Assembly: GCF_019659805.1 (NCBI RefSeq)
Contig: NZ_JAIFRO010000005.1
Location: 12,543-76,542, forward strand
Length of the DNA stretch: 64,000 nt
Source of the DNA: Bartonella raoultii
GTDB lineage: Bacteria > Pseudomonadota > Alphaproteobacteria > Rhizobiales > Rhizobiaceae
Reading direction: 5' to 3'
Shown: in pieces, positions 1 to 6,401 of the stretch
Layout of the letters: every line of letters begins with the position of its first letter
Numbering within the stretch: position 1 is the first letter of the stretch
Translations under genes and position numbers: made by a program
Notes under the pieces: generated by a model
Database searches by the model: none
Told to the model about the DNA's origin: nothing
What the model saw: the letters and a program-made list of their open reading frames with translations, nothing else

Positions 1-890
1 GATAACGGCTGCCCTTGGGCCTCATAATAATCTAGCACTCTGATCTCTCTACCAATAAACTGGGCTATCCAGATTGCTGTTGCATCTGCCTTGGCTCCTG
101 TCCCCCCAATATCCCAAAAGGCGCGTATCTGCATTAAAGGGTCACGTGCAACACGCCCTATCCGCCCCTCCTGTTCAGCTGCTAACATCTCCTTTTGGTA
201 ATAAGCACCTTGAACGGCTGTAAGGTAAGCTCCCTCCCAAATATGCTTATAGGTCTCTGGACGGTTTCTCAAATCATCAAGACGCGCTTCATTCAAGATC
301 TTAGGAAACTTGGGATTATCTGACCAATTAACCTCAACACGCTTAATCGCTTCATTGTCTGAAAAACGAAAGCGCCTTTCAACCGGGGCATTCTCCCGTA
401 ATGGGTTCCATGTTACCCATAATTCTGCACGCCATCCATCCCCTTCTTCACGCAACGTCGGTATAAGCGTCTGCCAAGCGGTCTCTGTGACAGGCTCTGC
501 CTCATCAACCCAACAGAGCAAAATACGCCCCATCGACTTGATACTCGCAATATTACGGTCTAGTCCAGAAAACTGAAAGGCTATACGCCCATCATTTGAC
601 TTAATTGAAGATTCCCCAACCCTGTAATAATCCTTTAAAAAGTCATGGGCTTCAATAGCACGCTTAATCTCTTCCAAGGAACTTTCCGCAAGAGAATTTT
701 GAAACTGACGTGCACAAAGAATGGTCCCCGATATCCCTCCTATACCAAATTGATACCCCTTTAACGCTGCCATCAAAGCAAAAGATCTTGTCTTTCCAGA
801 CCCGCGTCCACCCCAAGCCGCTCTGACCAAAGCATCCCCTGCAAAAAGAGAAATAAGCTTTGGAACAATCTTAATCTGTCTTGTCGTCAT
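1..890 (-). CDS. Phage terminase large subunit (partial, runs off the left edge)
   Basis: This is the ATP-driven motor and nuclease that packages phage DNA into the procapsid. Translating the minus strand from the ATG at 890 gives a Walker A motif GGRGSGKT at residues 27-34 and a Walker B-like stretch ILLCWVDEAE, followed by a typical packaging-ATPase region. About 296 residues are visible; the C-terminal nuclease domain lies mostly outside the window. The gene starts 20 nt inside the end of the small terminase gene, which implies translational coupling. Together with the integrase at the right end it shows that the region is a prophage. Confidence 0.93.
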   Translation of the reverse strand, partial: MTTRQIKIVPKLISLFAGDALVRAAWGGRGSGKTRSFALMAALKGYQFGIGGISGTILCARQFQNSLAESSLEEIKRAIEAHDFLKDYYRVGESSIKSNDGRIAFQFSGLDRNIASIKSMGRILLCWVDEAEPVTETAWQTLIPTLREEGDGWRAELWVTWNPLRENAPVERRFRFSDNEAIKRVEVNWSDNPKFPKILNEARLDDLRNRPETYKHIWEGAYLTAVQGAYYQKEMLAAEQEGRIGRVARDPLMQIRAFWDIGGTGAKADATAIWIAQFIGREIRVLDYYEAQGQPL

Positions 891-1203
891 TTAATAAAGG
901 AGCTATTTCTACACGCCCTATGATCTTCACGGCTCCCCCATTCTCTCCTGTCACTTGCAAGGGCAAAATCTTCCCAAGCAGTGCTAAATAAGCCGCGGGG
1001 CAATCCATTGCCTGCTTTTCTAAATAAGACACCAAACCCTCATTGCCTATTCTATTACCAGCATTTTCTGCTGCCTTCAGTACTGCTTCTTTAAGAACAC
1101 GCGTGATTTTATTAGGGACACCTTTTACACGCCCTATGCCTGCTCTTGGTGGAATACGTTTTTTTATGGGCTGTAAAACCTGCTCTGTGTTTTCGGATGT
1201 CAT
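871..1203 (-). CDS. Phage terminase small subunit-like protein
   Basis: A 110-residue protein directly before the large terminase, where the DNA-recognition subunit normally sits. Residues 15-40 are basic and contain the GRVKGVPNKITRVLKEAV pattern common to small phage packaging or DNA-binding proteins of Proteobacteria. The rest is a short helical region ending in an acidic tail. The ATG at 1203 has a strong purine-rich Shine-Dalgarno sequence (gagggagg) just upstream. The family call rests on position and the basic N-terminus; no clear helix-turn-helix was confirmed by eye. Confidence 0.7.
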   Translation of the reverse strand: MTSENTEQVLQPIKKRIPPRAGIGRVKGVPNKITRVLKEAVLKAAENAGNRIGNEGLVSYLEKQAMDCPAAYLALLGKILPLQVTGENGGAVKIIGRVEIAPLLNDDKTD

Positions 1204-1224
1204 AAATTCCTCCCTCCAGATAAT

Positions 1225-1246
1225 AAAAAACCCCGCATTTGCGGGG
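1225..1246 (-). terminator. Intrinsic terminator upstream of the terminase genes
   Basis: Read on the minus strand, a perfect 6-bp GC stem CCCCGC/GCGGGG with an AAAT loop is followed by six T residues. It lies only about 20 nt before the start of the small terminase gene, so transcription arriving from the right must terminate or read through here. It is also the end of the candidate small RNA described next. Confidence 0.8.
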
Positions 1247-1296
1247 ATTTAAACTGTACATCACCCTCATTTAGATACAATACACCTAAGTACAGT
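1225..1296 (-). ncRNA. Candidate 72-nt small RNA or attenuator leader before terS
   Basis: A good minus-strand promoter places +1 near 1296. The predicted transcript begins at once with ACTGTAC, which pairs with GTACAGT at 1259-1253, and ends at the GC hairpin and T-run at 1246-1225. The layout is therefore promoter, 5' hairpin, terminator, about 72 nt long. Either it is a free small RNA or it is the attenuated leader of the terminase operon; the sequence alone does not decide. No known RNA family was recognised. Confidence 0.5.
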
Positions 1297-1302
1297 AATG
1301 TC

Positions 1303-1331
1303 ATTAAATACGATTTGTTATAACTTGTCAA
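1303..1331 (-). promoter_or_regulatory. Sigma-70-like promoter before the terS leader RNA
   Basis: On the minus strand TTGACA (1331-1326) is separated by 17 nt from TTTAAT (1308-1303). This is a perfect -35 with a 5/6 match at -10 and ideal spacing, directed toward the hairpin/terminator unit and the terminase genes. Confidence 0.65.
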
Positions 1332-1414
1332 CACAAAAATAACACATATTGATATTTTTAAGGGGAATCTGTTAGGATACATTTTAAACAGTGAATCATC
1401 AAAAAAGGATGATA

Positions 1415-1936
1415 ATGATGCTCGAAAGCTTATGCATCGGAGTTTTGATAACATTTTTTTTATTAATGCTATGCCAAGCAATATACGCCCTGAAAAAAGC
1501 AAAGAAACAAAGAAAGGAAATAGTTGCATATTGCGCTGTACTATTTTTACCCATGTTTGTTCCATGGCTTCCTTTAATTATAATATTTAATTCTAATCTT
1601 GAAAGTGATCTACAAGATAAAGTGGGAGCTCTATTTCTAGCTATATCTGGCGTGAGTTTGTGCATGACATGTCTGATAATAAAATCGCTGCGTGAAGATG
1701 GACTACAAAGTAATATCGCGGATATAGCTTTCATGACTTGTGGAGTACCGCTTCTAATTTGTGGTTTAATTGGTGGTATAATTGCACTTTTTATGTGGAA
1801 TATAACAATAGGAATAATAATTATAGGGTTATTAGTTCTAATCTCTATAAGAGAATATTTGTTAGGAATTTGTGGAGTAATATTGGGATTAATATTAACT
1901 ATAGCGTTGATTAAATTTATTTGGAGAATTGTCTAA
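1415..1936 (+). CDS. Polytopic membrane protein of unknown function, candidate phage moron
   Basis: I do not recognise the family. The product, about 173 residues, is strongly hydrophobic with five or six likely membrane segments (roughly residues 6-25, 38-59, 70-90, 103-125, 126-146 and 150-171) and a basic loop KKAKKQRKE after the first. It is the only plus-strand gene among minus-strand phage genes and is rich in AT codons, as expected for a moron acquired separately. The reading frame extends upstream to a GTG at 1391, but aaaaagga sits at the right distance for the ATGs at 1415/1418. It ends overlapping the convergent neighbour by 4 nt. Confidence 0.6.
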   Translation: MMLESLCIGVLITFFLLMLCQAIYALKKAKKQRKEIVAYCAVLFLPMFVPWLPLIIIFNSNLESDLQDKVGALFLAISGVSLCMTCLIIKSLREDGLQSNIADIAFMTCGVPLLICGLIGGIIALFMWNITIGIIIIGLLVLISIREYLLGICGVILGLILTIALIKFIWRIV

Positions 1937-2460
1937 TGATCAAAATACTTATGAAGCGCATTAAGAGCGACACGTAATGAACTCATAAGATGTGGTAACT
2001 CTTGATCTTCTATAACGAGGTACTGTAGCGCGGCGTAAAGATTGTACTGTCTATAGAGACATTGCGCTTCTTTTATTGCCTCTTGTGTGTTTAAAAACTG
2101 CTCTGTCGCAAATTCTACCCATTTGTCCCTTGCCTTGTCATCTGCTGACGATGGCATTTCATCATAAATCGCGTTTGGTAATCCCTTTGCACAAAGGTAG
2201 TTATTTCGTATCTGTAAATATTTTTGAGCAGTATCATATTGCTCTTGAGTAAGCACGCCTTTCAAACAAAGCCGCCCTATGTAGGTACTTGCAAGTGGAT
2301 TTTTCGCATCTTGTAAGCTTAAACCGAAGCGCTTTGCACGTATTTCTATTGCTAATTTATCAATAGCTTCACGAGGTGTTTTTGACCGTGATAGACGTCC
2401 ATTGGCTTCTCTTATATGCCCTGTGATTTTAGGGCGTCCCCTCTTTTTATTTTTTTTCAC
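1933..2460 (-). CDS. Conserved phage protein of unknown function
   Basis: A 175-residue soluble, basic protein. The N-terminus carries KKRGRPKITG, an AT-hook-like stretch, then an ANGRLSRSKTPREA segment that resembles uncharacterised phage proteins of alphaproteobacteria; the remainder looks helical. It lies between ssb and the terminase region on the same strand, a position often used by late regulators or packaging accessory proteins, but I cannot assign a function. The stop overlaps the convergent membrane-protein gene. Confidence 0.7.
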   Translation of the reverse strand: MKKNKKRGRPKITGHIREANGRLSRSKTPREAIDKLAIEIRAKRFGLSLQDAKNPLASTYIGRLCLKGVLTQEQYDTAQKYLQIRNNYLCAKGLPNAIYDEMPSSADDKARDKWVEFATEQFLNTQEAIKEAQCLYRQYNLYAALQYLVIEDQELPHLMSSLRVALNALHKYFDH

Positions 2461-2473
2461 TTATACCCTCTGT

Positions 2474-2911
2474 TTAAAAAGAAACGCCATCATTTGCTAC
2501 TGTAGGCATATCAAGAGGTCTGTAAATGCTTCTCTCATAAGAAGAGGACTGCTCTTGATTATCATCATTTTTGCTATCTAAGAGCTTTAAATCCCCTTTG
2601 TATTTTGGTAAAATAACCTCTGTTATATAACGATCAACACCGTTTTTATCTTGCCATTTACGGGTTTGCAATTGCCCCTCTAGATACACTTTAGAGCCTT
2701 TGTGAAAATACTGAAGCGCTATTTTTACCAATTGTGAATTAAAAATAACAATGGAATGCCATTCTATTTTGTCTATTTTCTTATTACTTGCCTTATCGGT
2801 ATAGCTTTCGGTGGTAGCTAAACGAAAACTCACCATTTCGCTACCAGTAGACATTATTTTACTTTCAGGATGAGAGCCAATATAGCCAATTAAAATCACT
2901 TTATTAAGCAT
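2474..2911 (-). CDS. ssb: Single-stranded DNA-binding protein (phage SSB)
   Basis: It binds single-stranded DNA during phage replication and recombination. From the ATG at 2911 the protein begins MLNKVILIGYIGSHPE, the standard first strand of the SSB OB-fold, followed by the conserved WHSIVIF and GSKVYLEGQLQTRKWQDKNG segments. It is about 145 residues, with a short linker. The C-terminus ends NDGVSF instead of the canonical acidic DDDIPF tip, which suggests altered contact with host partners. A longer reading frame begins at 2953, but the extra residues do not look like SSB. It probably works with Bet and YqaJ exonuclease encoded at 11.1-12.6 kb. Confidence 0.92.
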   Translation of the reverse strand: MLNKVILIGYIGSHPESKIMSTGSEMVSFRLATTESYTDKASNKKIDKIEWHSIVIFNSQLVKIALQYFHKGSKVYLEGQLQTRKWQDKNGVDRYITEVILPKYKGDLKLLDSKNDDNQEQSSSYERSIYRPLDMPTVANDGVSF

Positions 2912-3068
2912 TCGCTTTAGATCCATTAATAGGAATAACACATAACAATACAAAGAACGTATAACCAGCCATTATTATAACACATTATAGGCTATAGTTA
3001 CAAACGAAATTATTATTATAAGCTATTGAATCTAAAGAATGAATCCCATTTTTAGTTTGCTTGATTTA

Positions 3069-3096
3069 TTGCTTTTTTATACAAATTATGTATTAT
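3069..3096 (+). promoter_or_regulatory. Promoter/operator of tandem RNA unit 1
   Basis: TTGCTT (3069-3074), a 16-nt spacer and TATTAT (3091-3096). The spacer holds the dyad TACAAATTATGTA (3080-3092), related to the more perfect dyads in units 2 and 3. A repressor bound there would cover the promoter. Confidence 0.5.
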
Positions 3097-3102
3097 AGAG
3101 AT

Positions 3103-3184
3103 ATTCGTCTCATTAGGATGTCAAAAGGACATCACGCATTACAAAACAGAAGCCGTGTCAAAAGCAATTGATACGGCTTTGTTG
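3103..3184 (+). ncRNA. Candidate small RNA, tandem unit 1
   Basis: The predicted transcript is about 80 nt. A perfect 5' hairpin GATGTC/GACATC (3117-3122 with 3128-3133) is followed by a long 11-bp hairpin, AAGCCGTGTCA (3150-3160) with TGATACGGCTT (3169-3179). The T-run after it is poor (ttgttgc), so termination here may be leaky. The 3' hairpin shares its core with units 2 and 3. No open reading frame of interest lies inside. Confidence 0.5.
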
Positions 3185-3235
3185 CATTTGCATATAATTA
3201 AGAAAATCAAGATTTAAGATTATGATGATGTTAGA

Positions 3236-3277
3236 TAAAAAGAAAACCCTTTCACGTAATACATGAGCAAGGGCTTT
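3236..3277 (-). terminator. Terminator-like hairpin on the minus strand
   Basis: Read on the minus strand, AAAGCCCTT pairs with AAGGGTTTT across a 17-nt loop and is followed by CTTTTT. It could end minus-strand transcripts coming from the regulator genes at 3720-5596 before they reach ssb. A short T-run on the other side (actttttaa) would allow weak bidirectional use. Confidence 0.45.
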
Positions 3278-3451
3278 CCACTTTTTAAATCTGTATGTTG
3301 TATAGCAGATTATGAATAAATTGGCAATATTGAATTCACAATGATATCTTAAAACGAAGATTTGTTTTTTACTAAAAGGAAAACACTTAGAATAACGTCG
3401 CTATTAAAAGCAAGCATCATTTACTTTAAGAGCAATTTGATAAAAATTGTA

Positions 3452-3479
3452 TTGCGTTTATACATAAAATATGTAATTT
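3452..3479 (+). promoter_or_regulatory. Promoter/operator of tandem RNA unit 2
   Basis: TTGCGT (3452-3457), a 16-nt spacer and TAATTT (3474-3479). A perfect dyad TACATAAAATATGTA (3461-3475) fills the spacer and touches the -10. The same geometry occurs in units 1 and 3. Confidence 0.55.
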
Positions 3480-3485
3480 AGAACC

Positions 3486-3579
3486 ATATCACTAAAGTGA
3501 TATCTCCTTTATTGTTAGTTAGTTTTTCATATTTCTCTAGATTCAAAGCCGTATCATTTCATTTTGATACGGTTTTTTC
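3486..3579 (+). ncRNA. Candidate small RNA, tandem unit 2
   Basis: The predicted start falls on a perfect 7-bp hairpin ATATCAC/GTGATAT (3486-3492 with 3497-3503). An unpaired stretch of about 40 nt follows, then an 11-bp stem of AAGCCGTATCA (3546-3556) with TGATACGGTTT (3565-3575) and a T-rich tail, giving a convincing intrinsic terminator. Length is about 93 nt. It is the best formed of the three units. Confidence 0.55.
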
Positions 3580-3589
3580 TTAATCATGC

Positions 3590-3617
3590 TTGCCATTATA
3601 CACAAAATGTGTAATAT
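3590..3617 (+). promoter_or_regulatory. Promoter/operator of tandem RNA unit 3
   Basis: TTGCCA (3590-3595), a 16-nt spacer and TAATAT (3612-3617), with the perfect dyad TACACAAAATGTGTA (3599-3613) in the spacer. The arms differ from unit 2 by one compensatory base pair (T/A to C/G), which is what selection on a symmetric protein-binding site would leave. Confidence 0.55.
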
Positions 3618-3623
3618 AGATTT

Positions 3624-3691
3624 GATGTTGATTAAATATTGTGTATTGCGTAAAAAGCCGCGTTCATTAAGGACACGGCTTTCTTTTTTCT
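3624..3691 (+). ncRNA. Candidate small RNA, tandem unit 3
   Basis: A predicted transcript of about 68 nt ending in a stem of AAAGCCG-GTTC (from 3654) with GAC-CGGCTTT (to 3682), containing one mismatch, followed by CTTTTTTC. The 5' hairpin seen in units 1 and 2 is not clear here. On the minus strand the same hairpin ends in TTTTT, so it can also terminate the gene at 3720-4385. Confidence 0.5.
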
Positions 3692-3719
3692 GTTTAAGAC
3701 CAGACCCCAAACCCCTTAT

Positions 3720-4385
3720 TTATGCTGTTTTTTCTAAAGTTTCTTCACTAACATCAGTATCTTTATAAACTCTTTTATTGCCTTTAATAACGGCATTCCC
3801 AAAAACTTTTACAGAGAAATAAACCTTCACTTTTCCTTGAATGCACGCATTATCATAAATCTCCGCCTCGGGATAAATACAAGCCGACCCCGATATTTTT
3901 GCATTCCCATAAATAAAGCCACCAACACAAGCGCTATTCAAAATTTTTGCATTGTCATAAACCTTTGCTTCTGGAGATACCATGGCTTTATTACAAACAA
4001 TGGCATTCCCATAAATTTCACCACAAATTGCTGCATTATCACATATTTTTGCATTACCGTGAATATAAGCAGTCTTTTCAAGAACCCGCGCCTTATCACT
4101 AACTACTGCATTTCCTGCTACCCTTGCTTCCATAAAAACACAAGCGTTATTACGTATTTTTGCATTTTCACTAACAATAGCACCATGTGAAACGGCGGCA
4201 TTATCGTATATCCAACAATTGCCATCATGAGAGAGATTGCTTTCATTTTCAATAAAACCACCTAAATCACCAGCCTTTACACCATCAAAATCTCTTAATG
4301 CTCTAATTCGGTATAAAGTAATCCCTTCAATATCGTAAGTTTCATTTGTAAGTTCATATTTTTTAGATACAGTTGTAGTGGTCAT
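3720..4385 (-). CDS. YdcK-like hexapeptide-repeat (left-handed beta-helix) protein
   Basis: A 221-residue protein whose first 60 residues carry the signature RDFDGVKAGDLGGFIENE followed by GNCWIYDNA, as in the E. coli YdcK family. From about residue 60 to 205 it is a run of imperfect hexapeptide repeats of the type GNAVV-SDKARV and YDNAKI, predicting a left-handed beta-helix. No transferase active site is evident and the biochemical role is unknown. Such proteins recur in prophage early regions. It has its own start region after a GC-rich linker, and its 3' end faces the bidirectional terminator of RNA unit 3. Confidence 0.75.
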   Translation of the reverse strand: MTTTTVSKKYELTNETYDIEGITLYRIRALRDFDGVKAGDLGGFIENESNLSHDGNCWIYDNAAVSHGAIVSENAKIRNNACVFMEARVAGNAVVSDKARVLEKTAYIHGNAKICDNAAICGEIYGNAIVCNKAMVSPEAKVYDNAKILNSACVGGFIYGNAKISGSACIYPEAEIYDNACIQGKVKVYFSVKVFGNAVIKGNKRVYKDTDVSEETLEKTA

Positions 4386-4442
4386 AGGTTGCTCCCTAAT
4401 CTAATATTCGTTAAATTTTTAAATGAGATGTTTTAAAGGGGG

Positions 4443-4476
4443 CGCCCCCGCCGCGCCCGCGTGCCATTTACGCTGC
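4443..4476 (-). repeat. GC-rich intergenic linker repeat, copy 1
   Basis: Contains the exact 17-mer CGCCCCCGCCGCGCCCG (4443-4459), repeated at 5272-5288. Similarity continues to the right through ATTTA-GCTGC, giving about 34 bp overall. It overlaps a perfect 12-bp palindrome GGGGGCGCCCCC (4438-4449). The GC content stands out sharply from the AT-rich surroundings. It lies between the regulator gene and the YdcK-like gene. Confidence 0.7.
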
Positions 4477-4489
4477 TTTATTTTCAAAA

Positions 4490-5239
4490 TTACTGCATAT
4501 TTCCATGGATTTGCTCTCTTAAATATGCTAGTCCTTTAGATGTTATCTTTGTTGATGGTACTGTCTTTTCTGTACCATCATTTTTTTGAATAGTGATAGT
4601 TGTGCAATCCATAAGACCTTTTTGTATTTTATCTTGATATGGTAATAATGGACCGCTTGGTACTCTTTTGTAAACCCAACCATATCTTCTTAGGTAATCT
4701 GATAAATCTTTAGGTCTTACTTCTAAGATTTTCGCAGCATCTATAATACCAAACAAGCCATCCGAACGTGTTAAACCTTCAAGAGCTATTGCTTTCGGTT
4801 TTAATTCTGCAATGACATGATCTTTCTGTTCGATTTGACCTTGCAAGTAATTTAAAAAACCAATCATCGCTTGTGGACTTGAGTAATCGATTTGTGGTGT
4901 TGTTACTTGCTTTTCTAATTCTTGCCAACGATCAATAATTTTCGCACGCAAAGCAACACTGTAACCAGATACGAGAATTAAGCATTCACGTTTAGGGAGA
5001 AGATATTCAGTTTTCTGGCGATTCATGCTATCAAAAAAGATGCCCTCAAATTTGAGGATATCTTTTTCATCATACAATTCAAGCAAAATATTCTTGATAT
5101 CACGCATAACATTATCATGCCGTTTACCACACAATTCTGCAATTTCACGACTAGACATAGTTTGAATGCTATCATCTATTTTGATTTGATTGACGTCTAT
5201 TGGATTTTTTTGATTTACATTAATTAAATGTTGCGACAT
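4490..5239 (-). CDS. Rha-family/KilAC phage regulatory (antirepressor-type) protein
   Basis: A 249-residue two-domain protein. Residues about 25-120 match the Rha (pRha) domain, with SSREIAELCGKRHDNVMRDI and the conserved RECLILVSGYSVALRAKIIDRWQELE. Residues about 150-245 resemble the KilAC/ANT DNA-binding domain, with DAAKILEVRPKDLSDYLRRYGWVYKR and an ITSKGLAYLREQI end. Proteins of this build act as phage antirepressors or as regulators that interfere with growth in some hosts. The target here is unknown. It is followed and preceded by the GC-rich linker repeats. Confidence 0.85.
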   Translation of the reverse strand: MSQHLINVNQKNPIDVNQIKIDDSIQTMSSREIAELCGKRHDNVMRDIKNILLELYDEKDILKFEGIFFDSMNRQKTEYLLPKRECLILVSGYSVALRAKIIDRWQELEKQVTTPQIDYSSPQAMIGFLNYLQGQIEQKDHVIAELKPKAIALEGLTRSDGLFGIIDAAKILEVRPKDLSDYLRRYGWVYKRVPSGPLLPYQDKIQKGLMDCTTITIQKNDGTEKTVPSTKITSKGLAYLREQIHGNMQ

Positions 5240-5271
5240 TTTTCTTTTCCCTACAAAAATTAAAAAGCAGA

Positions 5272-5305
5272 CGCCCCCGCCGCGCCCGTGCGTTATTTAA
5301 GCTGC
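5272..5305 (-). repeat. GC-rich intergenic linker repeat, copy 2
   Basis: Identical over 17 bp (5272-5288) to copy 1 and similar over 34 bp. It overlaps the last codons (Ala-Ala-stop) of the 5297-5596 gene. Copy 1 is likewise preceded by codons reading Ala-Ala-stop after the end of its upstream gene, so the repeat seems to have carried a gene terminus with it. Confidence 0.7.
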
Positions 5306-5596
5306 CTCATTAATGCTATGTACATTATCAAAATTAGGTCTATAAGCTTTCAATAATGGAGCTATTGAATGAATTGGTTCAGAATGACCAAATTCTGTAA
5401 TGATTGCTAAAATTTTTGTAAAATTGGGAATTTCGTTTTGTAATTTTAAAACTAAAACTTTTTCAAGATCTACCATAAGCTCTACTAAAGCATTGCTATA
5501 TTCGTCTTCAGTATAATCAGTGTTAGCTTCTTTAAACACTGCCATCCACAAATCACATAAGAAATCGATAGTTATTTGGATTTCATTTTTTTCCAT
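5297..5596 (-). CDS. Small acidic phage protein of unknown function
   Basis: A 99-residue, mostly helical, acidic protein that I do not recognise. It starts MEKNEIQITIDFLCDLW and contains an amphipathic ALVELMVDLEKVLVLKLQNEI segment. The ATG at 5596 follows gaaagaa, a weak Shine-Dalgarno sequence. It is the first gene of a minus-strand group with the Rha/KilAC regulator. The GC-rich linker copy 2 overlaps its stop. Confidence 0.6.
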   Translation of the reverse strand: MEKNEIQITIDFLCDLWMAVFKEANTDYTEDEYSNALVELMVDLEKVLVLKLQNEIPNFTKILAIITEFGHSEPIHSIAPLLKAYRPNFDNVHSINEAA

Positions 5597-5619
5597 TTGA
5601 AATTCTTTCTTATCAATAA

Positions 5620-5853
5620 ATGTTTTTAATTGACAACCCTATAAGGGCGCCGGGCGCTAAAAACACGGTGATAAGTCCGCCGCTATACTTTTCCCTCGCG
5701 AAGGGTCTTGTATGGTATAGCTACACCCGACATAAATCGTTATATGCCAATAACAGCATAAAAGAAAGCCAGTTTTTTAAAGAATGGGAAAAACCTTTTC
5801 GTGGTCTATCCGCTTATCACAAGTGGTTTTTAAGCACTTGCCAATCCTTCTAA
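5620..5853 (+). CDS. Possible short plus-strand ORF (hypothetical)
   Basis: A 77-codon reading frame on the strand opposite its neighbours. It includes the GC-rich motif GGGCGCCGGGCGC at 5645-5657 and a small CCCT-TCGCGA-AGGG hairpin near 5693-5706. The protein has no recognised domain and no good ribosome binding site. The region also carries what may be the promoter of the 5297-5596 gene on the other strand, so it could simply be regulatory DNA. I list it because it fills an otherwise empty gap between two minus-strand genes. Confidence 0.25.
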   Translation: MFLIDNPIRAPGAKNTVISPPLYFSLAKGLVWYSYTRHKSLYANNSIKESQFFKEWEKPFRGLSAYHKWFLSTCQSF

Positions 5854-5885
5854 ACAAACCTGCCTTTAAAGTCAATACGTATTTT

Positions 5886-6347
5886 TTATTTTTTACATTT
5901 TTTCCTGTTTTGATATTTACCCAGTTGAATATCAAGTGCTTTTTCTAACTCGCGATCTATATCATCATCATAAGCTTGTGAATAACTCTTCTCCCCTTCA
6001 TTGCTAATCTCACAAATCAAACGGTCTTTCATTGTGCGTTTTTTGATTTTCTTATTAACCTCATTAATCAGCGCTTCACAACTCAATACGCTTCTTGGCA
6101 AATCACCACCGTATATCCACGCTTTCACTTGCGCCTTGCTACTGTAATCTACAGTTTCAGGCATCTCATGATATTGGCCACCTTCAAATTCTTCGTATTC
6201 TCTCATTCCATCATCATATTCGTAAAGATTGTAAAAATATTCTGCTACTCCTAACCCCCACGGGGCATGCCCTCTTATCGTTGCAACAAACTTTTTTTGC
6301 ATGGGCGGTTTATGATTTGTTAAGAATAAATGTTTAAAAAAACCCAT
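5886..6347 (-). CDS. Hypothetical phage protein
   Basis: A 153-residue soluble protein with an aromatic and acidic middle (GVAEYFYNLYEYDDGMREYEEF) and a lysine-rich C-terminus (NRKKCKK). No family recognised. Codon use and the length of the frame support a real gene. It starts about 55 nt to the left of a long inverted repeat (6402-6468), which lies in its presumed promoter or leader, so its expression may be controlled by that structure. Confidence 0.6.
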   Translation of the reverse strand: MGFFKHLFLTNHKPPMQKKFVATIRGHAPWGLGVAEYFYNLYEYDDGMREYEEFEGGQYHEMPETVDYSSKAQVKAWIYGGDLPRSVLSCEALINEVNKKIKKRTMKDRLICEISNEGEKSYSQAYDDDIDRELEKALDIQLGKYQNRKKCKK

Positions 6348-6401
6348 ATCTTTTAATTCCAGTTTGTATTTTGTCGCTATAGTCTATTTACCTTAAATTT
6401 A

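Noticed and set aside
1200-1565. 121-codon minus-strand ORF
   Set aside because: It is antisense to the membrane-protein gene and runs through the promoter and terminator before terS; no protein-like composition.
3069-3692. CRISPR-like array
   Set aside because: The three repeats are spaced unevenly (about 383 and 138 nt), are promoter and terminator sequences, and no cas genes are present.
3586-3768. 60-codon plus-strand ORF across RNA unit 3
   Set aside because: It runs through a promoter dyad and a terminator hairpin, has no ribosome site and continues into the antisense of the YdcK-like gene.
5620-5853. Ash-type phage protein
   Set aside because: The GC-rich start and short length were suggestive, but the residues do not match what I know of the family; kept only as a hypothetical ORF.
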